A DNA stretch of 64,000 nt from Hymenobacter mellowenesis (GTDB lineage: Bacteria; Bacteroidota; Bacteroidia; Cytophagales; Hymenobacteraceae), in assembly GCF_030581005.1 (NCBI RefSeq), contig NZ_JAUQSX010000013.1, forward strand, positions 1 through 64,000, read 5' to 3'. Shown here one piece after another: positions 41,779 through 51,013 of the stretch. The translations under genes and the position numbers were made by a program. The notes beneath the pieces were generated by a model. It had not been told where the DNA came from. It searched no databases and saw nothing but the letters and a program-made list of their open reading frames with translations. How positions within the stretch are numbered: the first letter of the stretch is position 1; each line of letters starts with the position of its first letter.

Positions 41779-41813
41779 AAAAGCCCCAGCCTCTAATGAG
41801 GCTGGGGCTTTTT
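41779..41813. terminator. terminator between convergent genes
   Basis: A perfect stem AAAAGCCCCAGCCTC with a 4-base loop and a T run, between the thioredoxin-like gene and the convergent DUF4382 gene. Confidence 0.9.
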
Positions 41814-41838
41814 ACGACACAGGGGTTTCTCAGCCCCC

Positions 41839-42678
41839 TTAGTTCAGCGCAGTGGTGCCGAGGTCGGTCACGTTGTCGTTGGTTACCACTATGCCGGTGC
41901 GGGTCACCACACGGTAAGCAGGCTGCCCGGCCGGGGCCGTGGTGCTCGGAAAAAACTGCACCTGATAGGTACCGGCCGCTAGGCCATTGAGCTGGAACGC
42001 GCCCGAGGCATCGGCCCAGGTGCTCACCGTATCGGGGCCGAGGATGGTGGAGCGAATGGCCAGCACCTCCGGCAGGGCCGCCGCCGGATTCACGGTGCCG
42101 CGCAGGCCGGCGCGCAGGTCCTGGGCCACCACACGAATGACCGGCTTAAGCAGGTACCGCTCCTTTTTGTCTTTGTTGGGGTTCCAGTTGCCGCGCTCCA
42201 CAATGGACCTGGCCACATCGAAGTCGAGCAGCAGCTGGAACGTCTGGCGCTGGCGCAGCGTCACTTTGTCGAGTTTCAGCTTCACGCCCGAGGTTTGGCC
42301 GCTGGGGGTTTTCAGGTCGTAGCGCTGGCCATCGGTGCCGATGACGTAGCTGTCGGGGCCCAGAATGAGGCGGACTTCCTTGAGGTCGCCGGGCGCAAAT
42401 TCGTCGCTCACCAGCAGGGCCGAGCGGCCGTTCACATACTCCAGCACGTTGATGGCCTGGGGCGTGAAGCCCAGGGTTTTCCAGCCGTCGGGGTCGTTTT
42501 CTTCCTTGAGGTGTACTTCAATCTGGCGTACGTCCAGCACCACGCTGCGGAAGTTGCCGGGAGCGTCCATCAGCCGCACTTCCAGCTTGGAATCGGTGCC
42601 GGCATCGTCCGATTTGGAGCAGCCCGCCAAGCCCAGCAGGGCAACGGCGGCGAAGGGCAAAAAGCGCGTCATTTTCAT
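41839..42678 (-). CDS. DUF4382 lipoprotein
   Basis: 279 aa from ATG 42678. The lipobox LAGC ends at Cys20. The N-terminal globular part (about 28-190) is the DUF4382 domain (VRLMDAPGNFRSVVLDVRQI, APGDLKEVRLILG). A C-terminal carboxypeptidase-regulatory-like beta-sandwich follows (about 195-279, SGAFQLNGLAAGTYQVQFFP). Both are extracytoplasmic beta domains. The role is unknown. The gene is downstream of the AsmA gene on the same strand and separated from it by a stable hairpin. Confidence 0.88.
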   Translation of the reverse strand: MKMTRFLPFAAVALLGLAGCSKSDDAGTDSKLEVRLMDAPGNFRSVVLDVRQIEVHLKEENDPDGWKTLGFTPQAINVLEYVNGRSALLVSDEFAPGDLKEVRLILGPDSYVIGTDGQRYDLKTPSGQTSGVKLKLDKVTLRQRQTFQLLLDFDVARSIVERGNWNPNKDKKERYLLKPVIRVVAQDLRAGLRGTVNPAAALPEVLAIRSTILGPDTVSTWADASGAFQLNGLAAGTYQVQFFPSTTAPAGQPAYRVVTRTGIVVTNDNVTDLGTTALN

Positions 42679-42713
42679 AGAAATGGATAGTTTGGTTAAT
42701 GTCGGGGCATGAA

Positions 42714-42745
42714 ACGGCCCGGTCAACCAAGAGGTTGCCGGGCCG
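42714..42745 (-). terminator. hairpin after AsmA gene
   Basis: Stem CGGCCCGGYAACC with its complement and a short loop, 49 bases past the AsmA stop on the minus strand, with a short T run. Confidence 0.6.
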
Positions 42746-42793
42746 CTGCTGTCAACAATATTGCCAAATCCGGCCCTTATTGGCCCAGTCCAA

Positions 42794-45700
42794 CTACTTC
42801 GTCGAATCGGCCGGTTCCACGGGTTTAGGCTTAGGCTTGGGCTTGTTAAAGAGGCTGTTGAAGCCTTTCGAGATTTGCTCTTTGGCCTTATTGGCCGCGT
42901 CGATGCGCTGTTGCTTCTTGTCCAGCTCGGCTTGGGCGGCGGCTTCCTCGGCCGTCTGGCCGGCCCGGCGGATGCTGTCCTCCTTGCTGATGGCGCGGGG
43001 CTTCACGCCCAGCAGGTCGAGGGCTTTCTGCTTGGCTACGTTCTGCACAAGCGTTTTGCCCTGGTCCTTCATGCTGCCGCTGGTGAGCTTCACCACGGGC
43101 GCCTTCACGGTGCCGCCAATGTTGAGGCCCAGCGTCACCCGGTCGGTGCCCTGGATGTTCTGCACGCCGGTCAGCTGCGTGAGCTTGCTGCTCATGGCCG
43201 TGCCCAGCTTGCCGGTAGGCACGTTCAGGGCGGTGATGTAGGAGAGCACGCCGGTCAGGCTGTTCGAGCCGCCGATGTTCATTTTCACGTCGCCAATGGT
43301 CAGGTCGAAGGGTTGCACCACTAGGTTGCCGTTCACAATGTTGGCCTGGATTTTCTTGTCTACCACCAGCAGAGTTTTCAGCTCGGGCAGGGTGGTGAGG
43401 CTGGCAATCTTGGTCATCACCTCCGACTGGTTCACTGCCGCCCGCACGATGTCAAACAAGCCTTTGCCGCTCAGGGTGGCTAGGTTCGGCATCATATCTG
43501 GGCCCATTTCACCGCTCACGCTGAAGTTGGTGCCGAACACGCCCTCCACCTGGCTGGCCAGCGGCACCAGCGTCTTGATGGTGTTGAAGGCCGAGAAAGC
43601 TTTCTGAAAGTTCAGGTTGTCGATATTCAGCCCGAAGTTGAATTTTGGGTGCGCCAAATCCTTGCTGCTGTAGCTACCCGTGGTGCCAAACGAAGCGCCC
43701 AGCGTGTTGAACTTGAGGTTTTTGAGCGTAGCCGTCTGGTCGTTCACCGTCACCACACCCTGGGCGTTGGTCAGCTTCAGGTTGTCGTAGGTCACGTTAT
43801 CGACGTGGCTGTTCAGCACAAGGTCGAAGTACTTCGGAATCTGCAGCACGCCATTGGCTGCGGCGGGGGCCTTAGCGCCGGTAGCCGTGGGCTTGGCCGA
43901 TACCTCGTCCACCATCCACTCGTTCACGTTGAAATTCTGCGAGTTCACGGTCATATTGCCCTTCAGCGACTGCCCCGGCGTGAACAAGTAGCCCAGGTAG
44001 TTGCTGATGGTGCCCGAGGCCGCGAAGTCGGAGCTGCCGGCCGTGCCGTTCAAGCTTTGCAGCGCAATCTGGTTGTTGTTGAAGGTGGCGGTGCCGCTGC
44101 TGATTTTCACGCCCTGTGGCAGGTCCTTGCTCTTGTAGGTCACGTTGTTGGCTTTCACGGTGCCGCTGGCCACCACGTTCTGGTAGCGGCCGGCTTCCAC
44201 GTCGGCCATGTTGCCCTTGGCGGCAATGTCGCCGGCCACGCGGCCCGTCACGGTCATGCCCTGCAAGGGGAAAATCTTGGTAATCTTGGTCAAATCCACC
44301 GTGCCGCGCACGTTGGTGTCGAACACCGGCTTGTCGATGTTGTGGGCCGTGAGGCGGCCCTCCAGCGGCTCACCTTCCAGCAACATCTTAAACTGCGGCA
44401 GATTGATTTGGGTGTCATTCACCTGTCCTGTAGTATTCACCACCGTGCCATTGAGGTTGATATTTTCAATCGGCGCCGGGAATTTGGCCGATTTTACGTA
44501 GCCGTTGGTGAGGCGAATGGCCGCATTCACCACCGGCATCTGCGTCTTGGAGTAGATGCCCTTGGCCACGCCGTCCACGAAGAACTGCCCGCGCATGTTC
44601 AGGTCCTTCACCGGGTACACCTTCAGAGCTTCGGCCAGGTTCACGTTGGCTTTCACGCGGCCGTCCACCTTCATCGGGTTCAGGCCGTCGATGGCCACGC
44701 TGCCGTCCACGGGGTCAGGGCCGAGGTCGAGGTGAAACTGCGGGATGTCCACTTTCACGTCGTTGGTTACGCCCGTGGGGTTGTCCACCTTCATTTTCAG
44801 GTTGATGTTTTTGGCCTCGCGCGGCAAATCGGGGTACTTGAAGCGGCCGTTGCTTACCACCAGGTTCACGCCGTAGCCGGGTAGCTGCGTAGTCGTCTGC
44901 GTGCCCTTCGCGTAGCCATCGAAGGCCACCTTGCCGCTGGTTTCAATGTTTTTGAACTTCTCCGTAAACACGCCCGGCACCAGGCTGAGCAGGGTTTTGA
45001 AATCCGTTTCCAGCGCTTTGAACGTGATGTCGTAGGTAATGTCCGTGGCATTCGGCAGCCCAATGGCACCCGCAAAGCTGAATGGGAAGTCGTTGAGCTT
45101 AATCTTGTTGTCTTTAAACGTGTAGAGGTTTTTGTTCAAATCCATGTTCAGCGTCACGTCGGCGTCGAGCTGCTTATCGGTCACGTAGGCCACGCCGCCG
45201 TAGGTCATGTCGAGGTCGGCCGCGGTGGTTTGCGACTTCATATCGAACACGTTGCTGGCGAAATCGCCGCTGCCGCTGTGGTTTACGCCGCGCGCCTCCA
45301 TGCGGAAGGGCAGGGTCAGGTCCTCGTAGCGCAGGTGCGCGTCGGTCAGCTTCCAGCCCTTGATGGCCAGGCTCACCTGGCTGGTGTCCTGGCCCTTGGC
45401 GGCGGCGGCCGAGTCCGAAATCACCACGTCCCAGTTGGCACGGCCGCTTTTCAGGCGGCGCAAGCTCAGGTCGGGCCGCTCCAGCTCCACGCTGTTAATC
45501 TTGATTTCCTCGCCTTTGATGACCGTCATCACGTCCAGGCCCACGCGCAGGTTGGGCAGGTAGGCCAGCGTATCGCGGCTGAACGAGTCGAGCCCAATCA
45601 CGCGCAGGTCCTTGATGTCCAAGGTCAAATCGGGGAAGGAGTGGAACACGCTCAGGCCGATGTTGGCCGGGTCGTACTGTACCTGGGCGCGCACGCGCTG

Positions 45701-45817
45701 GGCTATCTGCTTGTCGGCCAAGGCCCGCAGCTTGTCTTTAAACAAAAACGGCGCCGCCACGGCCGCCAACACCAGCACCACCAAAAACACGCCTATTCCC
45801 AACAAAATTTTCCGCAT
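42794..45817 (-). CDS. large AsmA-family envelope protein
   Basis: 1007 aa from ATG 45817. An N-terminal membrane helix (ILLGIGVFLVVLVLAAVAAPFLF) is followed by the AsmA N-domain (IGLSVFHSFPDLTLDIKDL). Then come several hundred residues of repetitive beta structure of about 70-90 aa per unit, with a TSGKVAFDGYAKG/VDGRVKANVNLAEALKVYP-like rhythm. The C-terminal AsmA_2 part contains GLFDIVRAAVN. The tail is Lys/Pro-rich (NKPKPKPKPVEPADSTK). The fold matches bridge-like lipid transport proteins that run between inner and outer membranes, a role known for E. coli AsmA relatives and inferred here. The start is set by the membrane helix and the -7 box 26 bases upstream. Confidence 0.9.
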   Translation of the reverse strand: MRKILLGIGVFLVVLVLAAVAAPFLFKDKLRALADKQIAQRVRAQVQYDPANIGLSVFHSFPDLTLDIKDLRVIGLDSFSRDTLAYLPNLRVGLDVMTVIKGEEIKINSVELERPDLSLRRLKSGRANWDVVISDSAAAAKGQDTSQVSLAIKGWKLTDAHLRYEDLTLPFRMEARGVNHSGSGDFASNVFDMKSQTTAADLDMTYGGVAYVTDKQLDADVTLNMDLNKNLYTFKDNKIKLNDFPFSFAGAIGLPNATDITYDITFKALETDFKTLLSLVPGVFTEKFKNIETSGKVAFDGYAKGTQTTTQLPGYGVNLVVSNGRFKYPDLPREAKNINLKMKVDNPTGVTNDVKVDIPQFHLDLGPDPVDGSVAIDGLNPMKVDGRVKANVNLAEALKVYPVKDLNMRGQFFVDGVAKGIYSKTQMPVVNAAIRLTNGYVKSAKFPAPIENINLNGTVVNTTGQVNDTQINLPQFKMLLEGEPLEGRLTAHNIDKPVFDTNVRGTVDLTKITKIFPLQGMTVTGRVAGDIAAKGNMADVEAGRYQNVVASGTVKANNVTYKSKDLPQGVKISSGTATFNNNQIALQSLNGTAGSSDFAASGTISNYLGYLFTPGQSLKGNMTVNSQNFNVNEWMVDEVSAKPTATGAKAPAAANGVLQIPKYFDLVLNSHVDNVTYDNLKLTNAQGVVTVNDQTATLKNLKFNTLGASFGTTGSYSSKDLAHPKFNFGLNIDNLNFQKAFSAFNTIKTLVPLASQVEGVFGTNFSVSGEMGPDMMPNLATLSGKGLFDIVRAAVNQSEVMTKIASLTTLPELKTLLVVDKKIQANIVNGNLVVQPFDLTIGDVKMNIGGSNSLTGVLSYITALNVPTGKLGTAMSSKLTQLTGVQNIQGTDRVTLGLNIGGTVKAPVVKLTSGSMKDQGKTLVQNVAKQKALDLLGVKPRAISKEDSIRRAGQTAEEAAAQAELDKKQQRIDAANKAKEQISKGFNSLFNKPKPKPKPVEPADSTK

Positions 45818-45843
45818 GACAAAAGCTAATAAGGTATTAGAGA

Positions 45844-45851
45844 CAAAGGTA
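45844..45851 (-). promoter_or_regulatory. -7 box of AsmA gene
   Basis: On the minus strand TACCTTTG fits TAnnTTTG exactly and lies 26 bases upstream of ATG 45817. Confidence 0.6.
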
Positions 45852-46149
45852 AAACGAACGAGGACTGCGTTTTTTACAATATCGTGAGGCACGTAAAACC
45901 GTGTACCGCGCAAATACAGGGCAACCTGCCTGCCCCCGCCAGTGGGTATTGCGGCTGTGAAAAATGGGCACAATTGCCGCTCTGGCAACTCATTCACGTC
46001 AGCAAGCGGTGTTGCTGGCAGGTTATCAACGGAAACCCAACAGTGCGGAGATGAAATGACTGACTAAAAACGTTCTTAGTATAAATCAATTCAACGAATT
46101 GGATAAATTACAAATTTTTACCAAATTATCATAGAACAAGTTTCGGAAG
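45852..46149. other. spacer between divergent AsmA and OmpA genes
   Basis: No plausible gene is seen. The part nearest the OmpA gene (46060-46149) is strongly AT-rich. A small inverted repeat, CAGCAA/TTGCTG, lies near 45999-46017. Nothing else is recognisable. Confidence 0.5.
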
Positions 46150-46157
46150 TATATTTG
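46150..46157 (+). promoter_or_regulatory. -7 box of OmpA gene
   Basis: TATATTTG fits TAnnTTTG exactly. It is 24 bases before ATG 46182 and embedded in AT-rich DNA. Confidence 0.6.
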
Positions 46158-46181
46158 CTGCCTCTAAATCCCTTTTCTGTT

Positions 46182-47528
46182 ATGAAGCTTCGTTTTCTCT
46201 CGCTCGTGGTGCTTCAGGTGGTTTGCGCGGCTGCTGTACAGGCACAGGTGGCCACGATGAGCCTAATGGGCAACGTGCAGTCCGTTGACCGGCAAGCTCT
46301 GCCCGGTGCGGCGGTTACGGTCATCCACGTGCCCTCCGGTGTGCGTCACGCCGCCGCGTCCGACCGGGCGGGCCGTTTCCAGATTCCCAACCTGATGGTG
46401 GGCGGCCCCTACTTGATACGGGTAGGTGAGGGCGGCTATCAGCCCCAAACGGTTGAGAATATTTTTCTGGAAGCCGGCAAAACCGCCAGCTTCACAGTAA
46501 CACTCAATAAGTTATCGAACGAATACGGCAAGAATAGAAACAACCGGAACGCCATCTCGACGCCCGACCCCAACGGCACGACCATGACCCTGGCACCAGA
46601 AGCGGTGGTGGGCGGCCCCGTGTTGGTGACGCTCACGCCTAACCAATCTCAGCGTGGTGGCGGCAGTGGCATGGCGTACCCGGCTTCTGCGCCGGTGGCG
46701 TCGGCGGCCCCAATGGCGGCACCGGCGCCAACCGGTCGGGTTTCCGGAGCCATGCCTTCGACGGCCCCGGTTTCCTCGGCAGCGCCAGCGCCGGTCAATG
46801 CTCCCAGGGCAGCGGTTCGGCCAGCAGCAGCGCCAACTGGTACTACCGTGGCGCCCGTTGCAGCACCCGTTGCTCCGGTCACTCCTGTTGCTTCAGAAAC
46901 CGCCCGGCCCACTGCCGCGCCGCGTTACAGCCGCCGACCCTACACGCCCGGCCGTCCCTACTCCCCTGGCCGACCATACACCCCCAAAAAAGTAACCGAC
47001 CCCATTGTTCCGGGGCACTTCGATGCAAAGAGCGGCAACTACCTCTACCACACCGGCACGCCCACTACTTTGAAGCTGGCCAACGGCACGAGCATTGCCG
47101 GAGTCGGCGTCAATTCGACGGAAAACTACCTGCACCGCTTTCTCGCCGACCCCGCCGCGAAGGTTGACACCCTCGACCTCACCCAAGGCTGGTACAATTT
47201 CGACCACGTCTTTTTCAACCCCGGCAAAGCCACCCTCACGCCCGAGTCCATGGGCCAGCTTCGCAACATCGCGGCTATTCTGAAGGCGTACCCCAACGCC
47301 CGCATCAAGCTTGGCGGCTACACCGACAGTACCGGCACTTATAAGGTAAACCGGCAGCTCAGCGAGGCCCGCGCCCGTACCGCCTGGGCCAGCCTCGTGG
47401 AAATGGGCATCAGCCCCAGCCGCATCGACGCCCGGGGCTACGGCCCCAACTACTCTATTGCGCCCAATAATACCGAAACCGGCCGCGCCATGAACCGCCG
47501 CCTCAGCGTGAAAGTGCTGCAAAAGTGA
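46182..47528 (+). CDS. OmpA-family protein with N-terminal carboxypeptidase-like domain
   Basis: 448 aa. A signal peptide (LSLVVLQVVCAAAVQAQ) is followed by a CarboxypepD_reg-like sandwich (about 25-110, SVDRQALPGAAVTVIHVPSG). A long Ala/Pro/Val-rich linker ends with tandem PYTPGRPYSPGRPYTPKK. The C-terminal OmpA domain begins about residue 335 (YNFDHVFFNPGKATLTPESM). It contains the peptidoglycan-binding Asp and Arg positions in LGGYTDSTGTYKVN and LSEARARTAW. It ties the outer membrane to the wall. PorP/SprF and GldJ genes follow on the same strand, so a role beside gliding or T9SS is possible. Confidence 0.9.
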   Translation: MKLRFLSLVVLQVVCAAAVQAQVATMSLMGNVQSVDRQALPGAAVTVIHVPSGVRHAAASDRAGRFQIPNLMVGGPYLIRVGEGGYQPQTVENIFLEAGKTASFTVTLNKLSNEYGKNRNNRNAISTPDPNGTTMTLAPEAVVGGPVLVTLTPNQSQRGGGSGMAYPASAPVASAAPMAAPAPTGRVSGAMPSTAPVSSAAPAPVNAPRAAVRPAAAPTGTTVAPVAAPVAPVTPVASETARPTAAPRYSRRPYTPGRPYSPGRPYTPKKVTDPIVPGHFDAKSGNYLYHTGTPTTLKLANGTSIAGVGVNSTENYLHRFLADPAAKVDTLDLTQGWYNFDHVFFNPGKATLTPESMGQLRNIAAILKAYPNARIKLGGYTDSTGTYKVNRQLSEARARTAWASLVEMGISPSRIDARGYGPNYSIAPNNTETGRAMNRRLSVKVLQK

Positions 47529-47563
47529 ACCGCCGTTTGGGATAGGCGAGCAGCTGCGGGCCG

Positions 47564-47571
47564 TACCTTCG
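47564..47571 (+). promoter_or_regulatory. -7-like box of PorP/SprF gene
   Basis: TACCTTCG has one mismatch to TAnnTTTG. It is 49 bases before ATG 47621. Confidence 0.35.
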
Positions 47572-47620
47572 CGGCGGCAGCCGCACTATTTTAGGAGCTG
47601 GCCGCGTTACCCCGGTTCTT

Positions 47621-48667
47621 ATGCCCAAGCGTTTCTTCTCGTTGTTTGTGCGCCTGAAGCACGCCCTGGTCTCGGGCCTAGTGCTGGGCACGGCGCTGGG
47701 CGCGCACGGGCAAGACGTTTTTTTCTCGCAGCCCTACGCCACGCGCTTGCACACCAACCCCGCCTTCACCGGCCTGGTGGACGACTACAGCGTGACGCTT
47801 ACTTACCGCAACCAGCTGCCGCTGCTGGCCGGCTCGTTCCAGACGGCCCAGGCGGCGGCCGACCTGCGCCTCAACCAGCCCGGCCAGCACCACGCCCTCG
47901 GCCTGCTCATCAACCAGGACCGCACCGGCTCGGTGGGCTACACCCGGTTTGAAGTGGGTGGGATTTATGCCTACCACACCCGCATCAAGGAAAAGCTGGC
48001 CCTGAGCGGCGGCCTGCGCGCCAGCTACGGCCGCCAGCGCGTCGGATATGACAATTTCGTGTTTGGCGACCAGATTCGCGAAGACGGCAGCGTGGCCGGC
48101 CCCTCGGCCGAATCGTTGGATTTCCCGCCCGTCAACTATTTCAGCGTGGGCACCGGCGCGGTGCTCTACACCGACCAGTTCTGGCTCAGCCTGGCCGGCC
48201 AGCACCTCAACCAGCCCAGCCTGGGCTTCCGGCAGCAGAGCGCGCTGCCGCTGCTGCTGAACCTGTCGGGCGGCTACAAAATTTTTAAGATAAAGCCCGG
48301 CCCCGGCATTGCCACCCGCGAGGTGAGCTACACGCCCGTGGCCGCCTACACCCGCCAGGGCGGTTCCCAGCGTGTTGAAACGGGGATTTACTTCACCGCC
48401 TCGCCCGTGACGCTGGGGGCGGTGTATCGCAATATTTACGTACCGGGCAGCGTTGGTTCGCAGCACCTGCTGGCCATTATTGCCGGGGTGCAGGCCGGCG
48501 GCCTGCGCCTGGGCTACAGCTACGACGTGGGCCTCAGCCGCCTAAGTTCCGATTTGGGCGGCGCCCACGAAGTGACCTTGGCCCTGCGTGCGTTTGACCG
48601 ATTGGAAAATGCCCATCGGCGTTTAAAAAAGAGAGTTTACCCGACGGCCCCTTGTCCGGCATTTTAA
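47621..48667 (+). CDS. PorP/SprF-family type IX secretion membrane protein
   Basis: 348 aa. A signal peptide (LVSGLVLGTALGAHGQ) leads to the family hallmark QDVFFSQPYATRLHTNPAFT and TLTYRNQLPLL. The rest is a beta-barrel with LNQPGQHHALGLLINQDRTG, ALSGGLRASYGR and SVGTGAVLYTDQFWLSLAG. The family sits in the outer membrane and helps export or anchor particular type IX cargo, as SprF does for SprB in gliding. GldJ is encoded 68 bases downstream. The C-terminus is slightly basic rather than ending in an aromatic residue. Confidence 0.93.
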   Translation: MPKRFFSLFVRLKHALVSGLVLGTALGAHGQDVFFSQPYATRLHTNPAFTGLVDDYSVTLTYRNQLPLLAGSFQTAQAAADLRLNQPGQHHALGLLINQDRTGSVGYTRFEVGGIYAYHTRIKEKLALSGGLRASYGRQRVGYDNFVFGDQIREDGSVAGPSAESLDFPPVNYFSVGTGAVLYTDQFWLSLAGQHLNQPSLGFRQQSALPLLLNLSGGYKIFKIKPGPGIATREVSYTPVAAYTRQGGSQRVETGIYFTASPVTLGAVYRNIYVPGSVGSQHLLAIIAGVQAGGLRLGYSYDVGLSRLSSDLGGAHEVTLALRAFDRLENAHRRLKKRVYPTAPCPAF

Positions 48668-48735
48668 TATTTTGTATTATTGCGTCCTAATTGTCTTAGA
48701 TAACCCCTCAGCCCCATACTCATTTTAACTTTGTT

Positions 48736-50016
48736 ATGAAATTAACCAATTATCTACGCCTCTCCGTGCTTGGCCTGGTAGTCTTGGCAAGCTGCGGGAA
48801 GAAAGGCCCGCCCACGGCCCAAAAGCCGGGCAAATATTCCTCTACGACCGGTATTGAATATAATACGGAGAAGGGCATGGCCGTTGCCAACTTCAAGAAA
48901 ATCCCCGAAGGCCCGGGCCTGGTGTTCATCGAAGGCGGCCGTACCGTCCTCGGCTCGCAGGAAGAAGATGTGACCATGACGCACGACAACATCGAGCGCA
49001 CGGTGACCATTGCTTCGTTTTACATGGACGAAGCCGAAGTGGCCAACATTCACTGGCTGGAATATTTGCACTTTATTCGCACCGACTCGGCCGAGGAGTT
49101 TTACCGCTCGGCTCTGCCCGACACCACGGTGTGGGCCCGCGACCTGTCGTTCAACGACCCCTACGTAACTTACTATCTGCGCTACCCCGGCTTCCGCTAC
49201 TTCCCCGTGGTGGGCGTGAGCTGGCTGCAGGCCGATGACTACTGCTCCTGGCGGACGGCCAAGGTGAACGAGCGCCTCGCGGCCGGTGGCGACAGCAAGC
49301 CCGGCATCGGTGGCTTGTTCGGCAAGAAGAAAAAGGATAAGCCCGCCGGCGAAGGTGCCGCGGGCGCCGAAGGCACGGCTGGTGCCGCTGGCGCCCTGGC
49401 TACCGGCAAAAACTCGACCTCCATCGAAAACGGTAACACACTGCCCAACTACCGCCTCCCCACCGAGGCCGAGTGGGAATACGCCGCGCAGGCCCTCGTG
49501 GGCACCCAGGAAGTGGGCAACGAAAACCAGGAAGAGAAGCGCATTTACCCCTGGGACGGCAAATCGACCCGCAACGCCTATGGCAAGAAGCAGGGCCAGT
49601 TCCTGGCTAACTTCAAGCGCGGCCGCGGCGACTACGCCGGTATTGCCGGTAGCCTGAACGATGGCGCCATGATTACGGAATACATCTACTCGTACCCGCC
49701 CAACGACTACGGCCTGTATAACATGGCCGGCAACGTGAACGAGTGGGTGCAAGACGTGTACCGCCCCCTGTCGTTCCAGGACGTGGAAGACCTGAACCCC
49801 TTCCGCCGCAACGGCGTGGGTGACCCCGCCGAGAAGTACGACAAGAAAGGTTACCAGTCGCTGATTGACGACCATGTGCGCGTGTACAAAGGCGGTTCGT
49901 GGCGCGATGTGGCCTATTGGCTCTCGCCCGGCACCCGCCGCTTCATGGCCGAAGACTCGTCGACGGCAACCATCGGTTTCCGTTGCGCCATGATTAACGC
50001 CGGCTCAAACAAGTAA
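48736..50016 (+). CDS. gldJ: gliding motility lipoprotein GldJ
   Basis: 426 aa. The lipobox LASC is at Cys20. The chain is a formylglycine-generating-enzyme-like (SUMF1) domain: GPGLVFIEGGRTVLGSQEED, TIASFYMDEAEVANIHWLEY, RYFPVVGVSWLQADDYCSW, YRLPTEAEWEYAAQ, YNMAGNVNEWVQDVY and KGGSWRDVAYWLSPGTRRF. The stretch PDTTVWARDLSFNDPYVTYY distinguishes GldJ from GldK. GldJ is an outer-membrane lipoprotein needed for gliding and stable GldK/GldN in type IX secretion. An insertion of about 45 residues (GLFGKKKKDKPAGEGAAG...) rich in Lys, Ala and Gly interrupts the domain. Confidence 0.9.
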   Translation: MKLTNYLRLSVLGLVVLASCGKKGPPTAQKPGKYSSTTGIEYNTEKGMAVANFKKIPEGPGLVFIEGGRTVLGSQEEDVTMTHDNIERTVTIASFYMDEAEVANIHWLEYLHFIRTDSAEEFYRSALPDTTVWARDLSFNDPYVTYYLRYPGFRYFPVVGVSWLQADDYCSWRTAKVNERLAAGGDSKPGIGGLFGKKKKDKPAGEGAAGAEGTAGAAGALATGKNSTSIENGNTLPNYRLPTEAEWEYAAQALVGTQEVGNENQEEKRIYPWDGKSTRNAYGKKQGQFLANFKRGRGDYAGIAGSLNDGAMITEYIYSYPPNDYGLYNMAGNVNEWVQDVYRPLSFQDVEDLNPFRRNGVGDPAEKYDKKGYQSLIDDHVRVYKGGSWRDVAYWLSPGTRRFMAEDSSTATIGFRCAMINAGSNK

Positions 50017-50034
50017 GCTGGAATCTTTAGCAGT

Positions 50035-50070
50035 AAAAAGGCCGCTCCTGAATCAGGAGCGGCCTTTTTG
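50035..50070. terminator. bidirectional terminator
   Basis: Stem AAAAAGGCCGCTCCTGA with its complement and a T run, shared by convergent gldJ and the ComF gene. Confidence 0.92.
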
Positions 50071-50090
50071 TTTGGTGTAAAGCTTCGAAT

Positions 50091-50792
50091 TTATCTATCG
50101 GCGCAGGCGATGGCGGCAATGCTGACCTCGGCCGCACCAGCCGCCAGCAGCACGCCGCCGCAGGCTTCGAGGGTGGCGCCGGTGGTCAGCACATCATCAA
50201 CGACGAGGATGCGGCGGCCGAGGATGGCGGCTGGGTTTTCGACCTCGAACACGGTGGCGACGTTGTTCCAGCGCTCGGCGCGGTTCTTTTTGGTTTGGGT
50301 GTTGGTGTTGGCGGTGCGGCGCAGGGCGGCGGGGGAGGCAGGCAGTTGCATGCCGGTGGCCAGGCCGGTGGCGAAGGCGGCGGCTTGGTTGTAGCCGCGC
50401 TTGGCCAGCTTTTTGGGATGCAGGGGCACGGGGATGATGAGGTCGAAGTCGGCGGCGAGGCCGGCGGCGTGCAGCTCGGCGCCGTAGAGCTGGCCCAGGG
50501 CCGTGCCCACGTCGCGCTGGCCTTGGTATTTCAGCTCGTGGAGCAGGTGCTGCACGCGGCCGTGGCGCACGAAGCGCAGGTAGCTCAGGGCGTGGCGCAC
50601 GGGCAGCTTGCCCCAGAAGCGGCGGCCGAGCGGGTTCTGGTCGGGCGGCAGGCGGTGGTAGTCGGTGTAGGGCAGCTCGGCCCGGCAGCCGGTGCAGAGG
50701 TGGTTTTCGCCCGTCATCAGCGGCTCCTGGCAGGCCAGGCACAGGCGCGGGTAGATGAGGCCCACGAAATCGTCCCACAGGGTGCGGAGCAT
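50091..50792 (-). CDS. ComF-family phosphoribosyltransferase-like protein
   Basis: 233 aa. An N-terminal zinc-ribbon-like start with four Cys (CLACQEPLM, HLCTGCRAELP) precedes the phosphoribosyltransferase fold. The family stretches are KKLAKRGYNQAAAFATGLA and the PRPP loop ILVVDDVLTTGATLEACG. ComF proteins act in DNA uptake in competent bacteria; in Bacteroidota the role is not established. It is convergent with gldJ. Confidence 0.93.
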   Translation of the reverse strand: MLRTLWDDFVGLIYPRLCLACQEPLMTGENHLCTGCRAELPYTDYHRLPPDQNPLGRRFWGKLPVRHALSYLRFVRHGRVQHLLHELKYQGQRDVGTALGQLYGAELHAAGLAADFDLIIPVPLHPKKLAKRGYNQAAAFATGLATGMQLPASPAALRRTANTNTQTKKNRAERWNNVATVFEVENPAAILGRRILVVDDVLTTGATLEACGGVLLAAGAAEVSIAAIACADR

Positions 50793-50872
50793 GGCGGTAG
50801 GGAAGGGCGAGGTTTTGGGGAGTAATTTTGGGAAAGCAATGTAGCCAAAACCAGCGCATTGTGTTAAACCTC

Positions 50873-50990
50873 AGAACGGTCATGCTGAGCGCAGTCGAAG
50901 CATCTCTGCCGCTTCGTTGTTATCGCACTGATTACTGCTGCACGCGAGATGCTTCGACTACGGCTGCGCCTCCGCTCAGCATGACGTTCT
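50873..50990. repeat. family A intergenic palindrome, copy 6
   Basis: Arms GGTCATGCTGAGCGCAGTCGAAGCATCTC and its inverted copy with a small insertion. Both tips are present: AGAACG at 50873-50878 and CGTTCT at 50985-50990. Confidence 0.88.
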
Positions 50991-51013
50991 TCTCTTCTCC
51001 TATCTAATTCAAA

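Noticed and set aside
48726..48733. TAACTTTG as a promoter of gldJ
   Set aside because: It is only two bases from the start codon, so the transcript would start inside the gene. A less perfect TATTATTG near 48674 is a better candidate.
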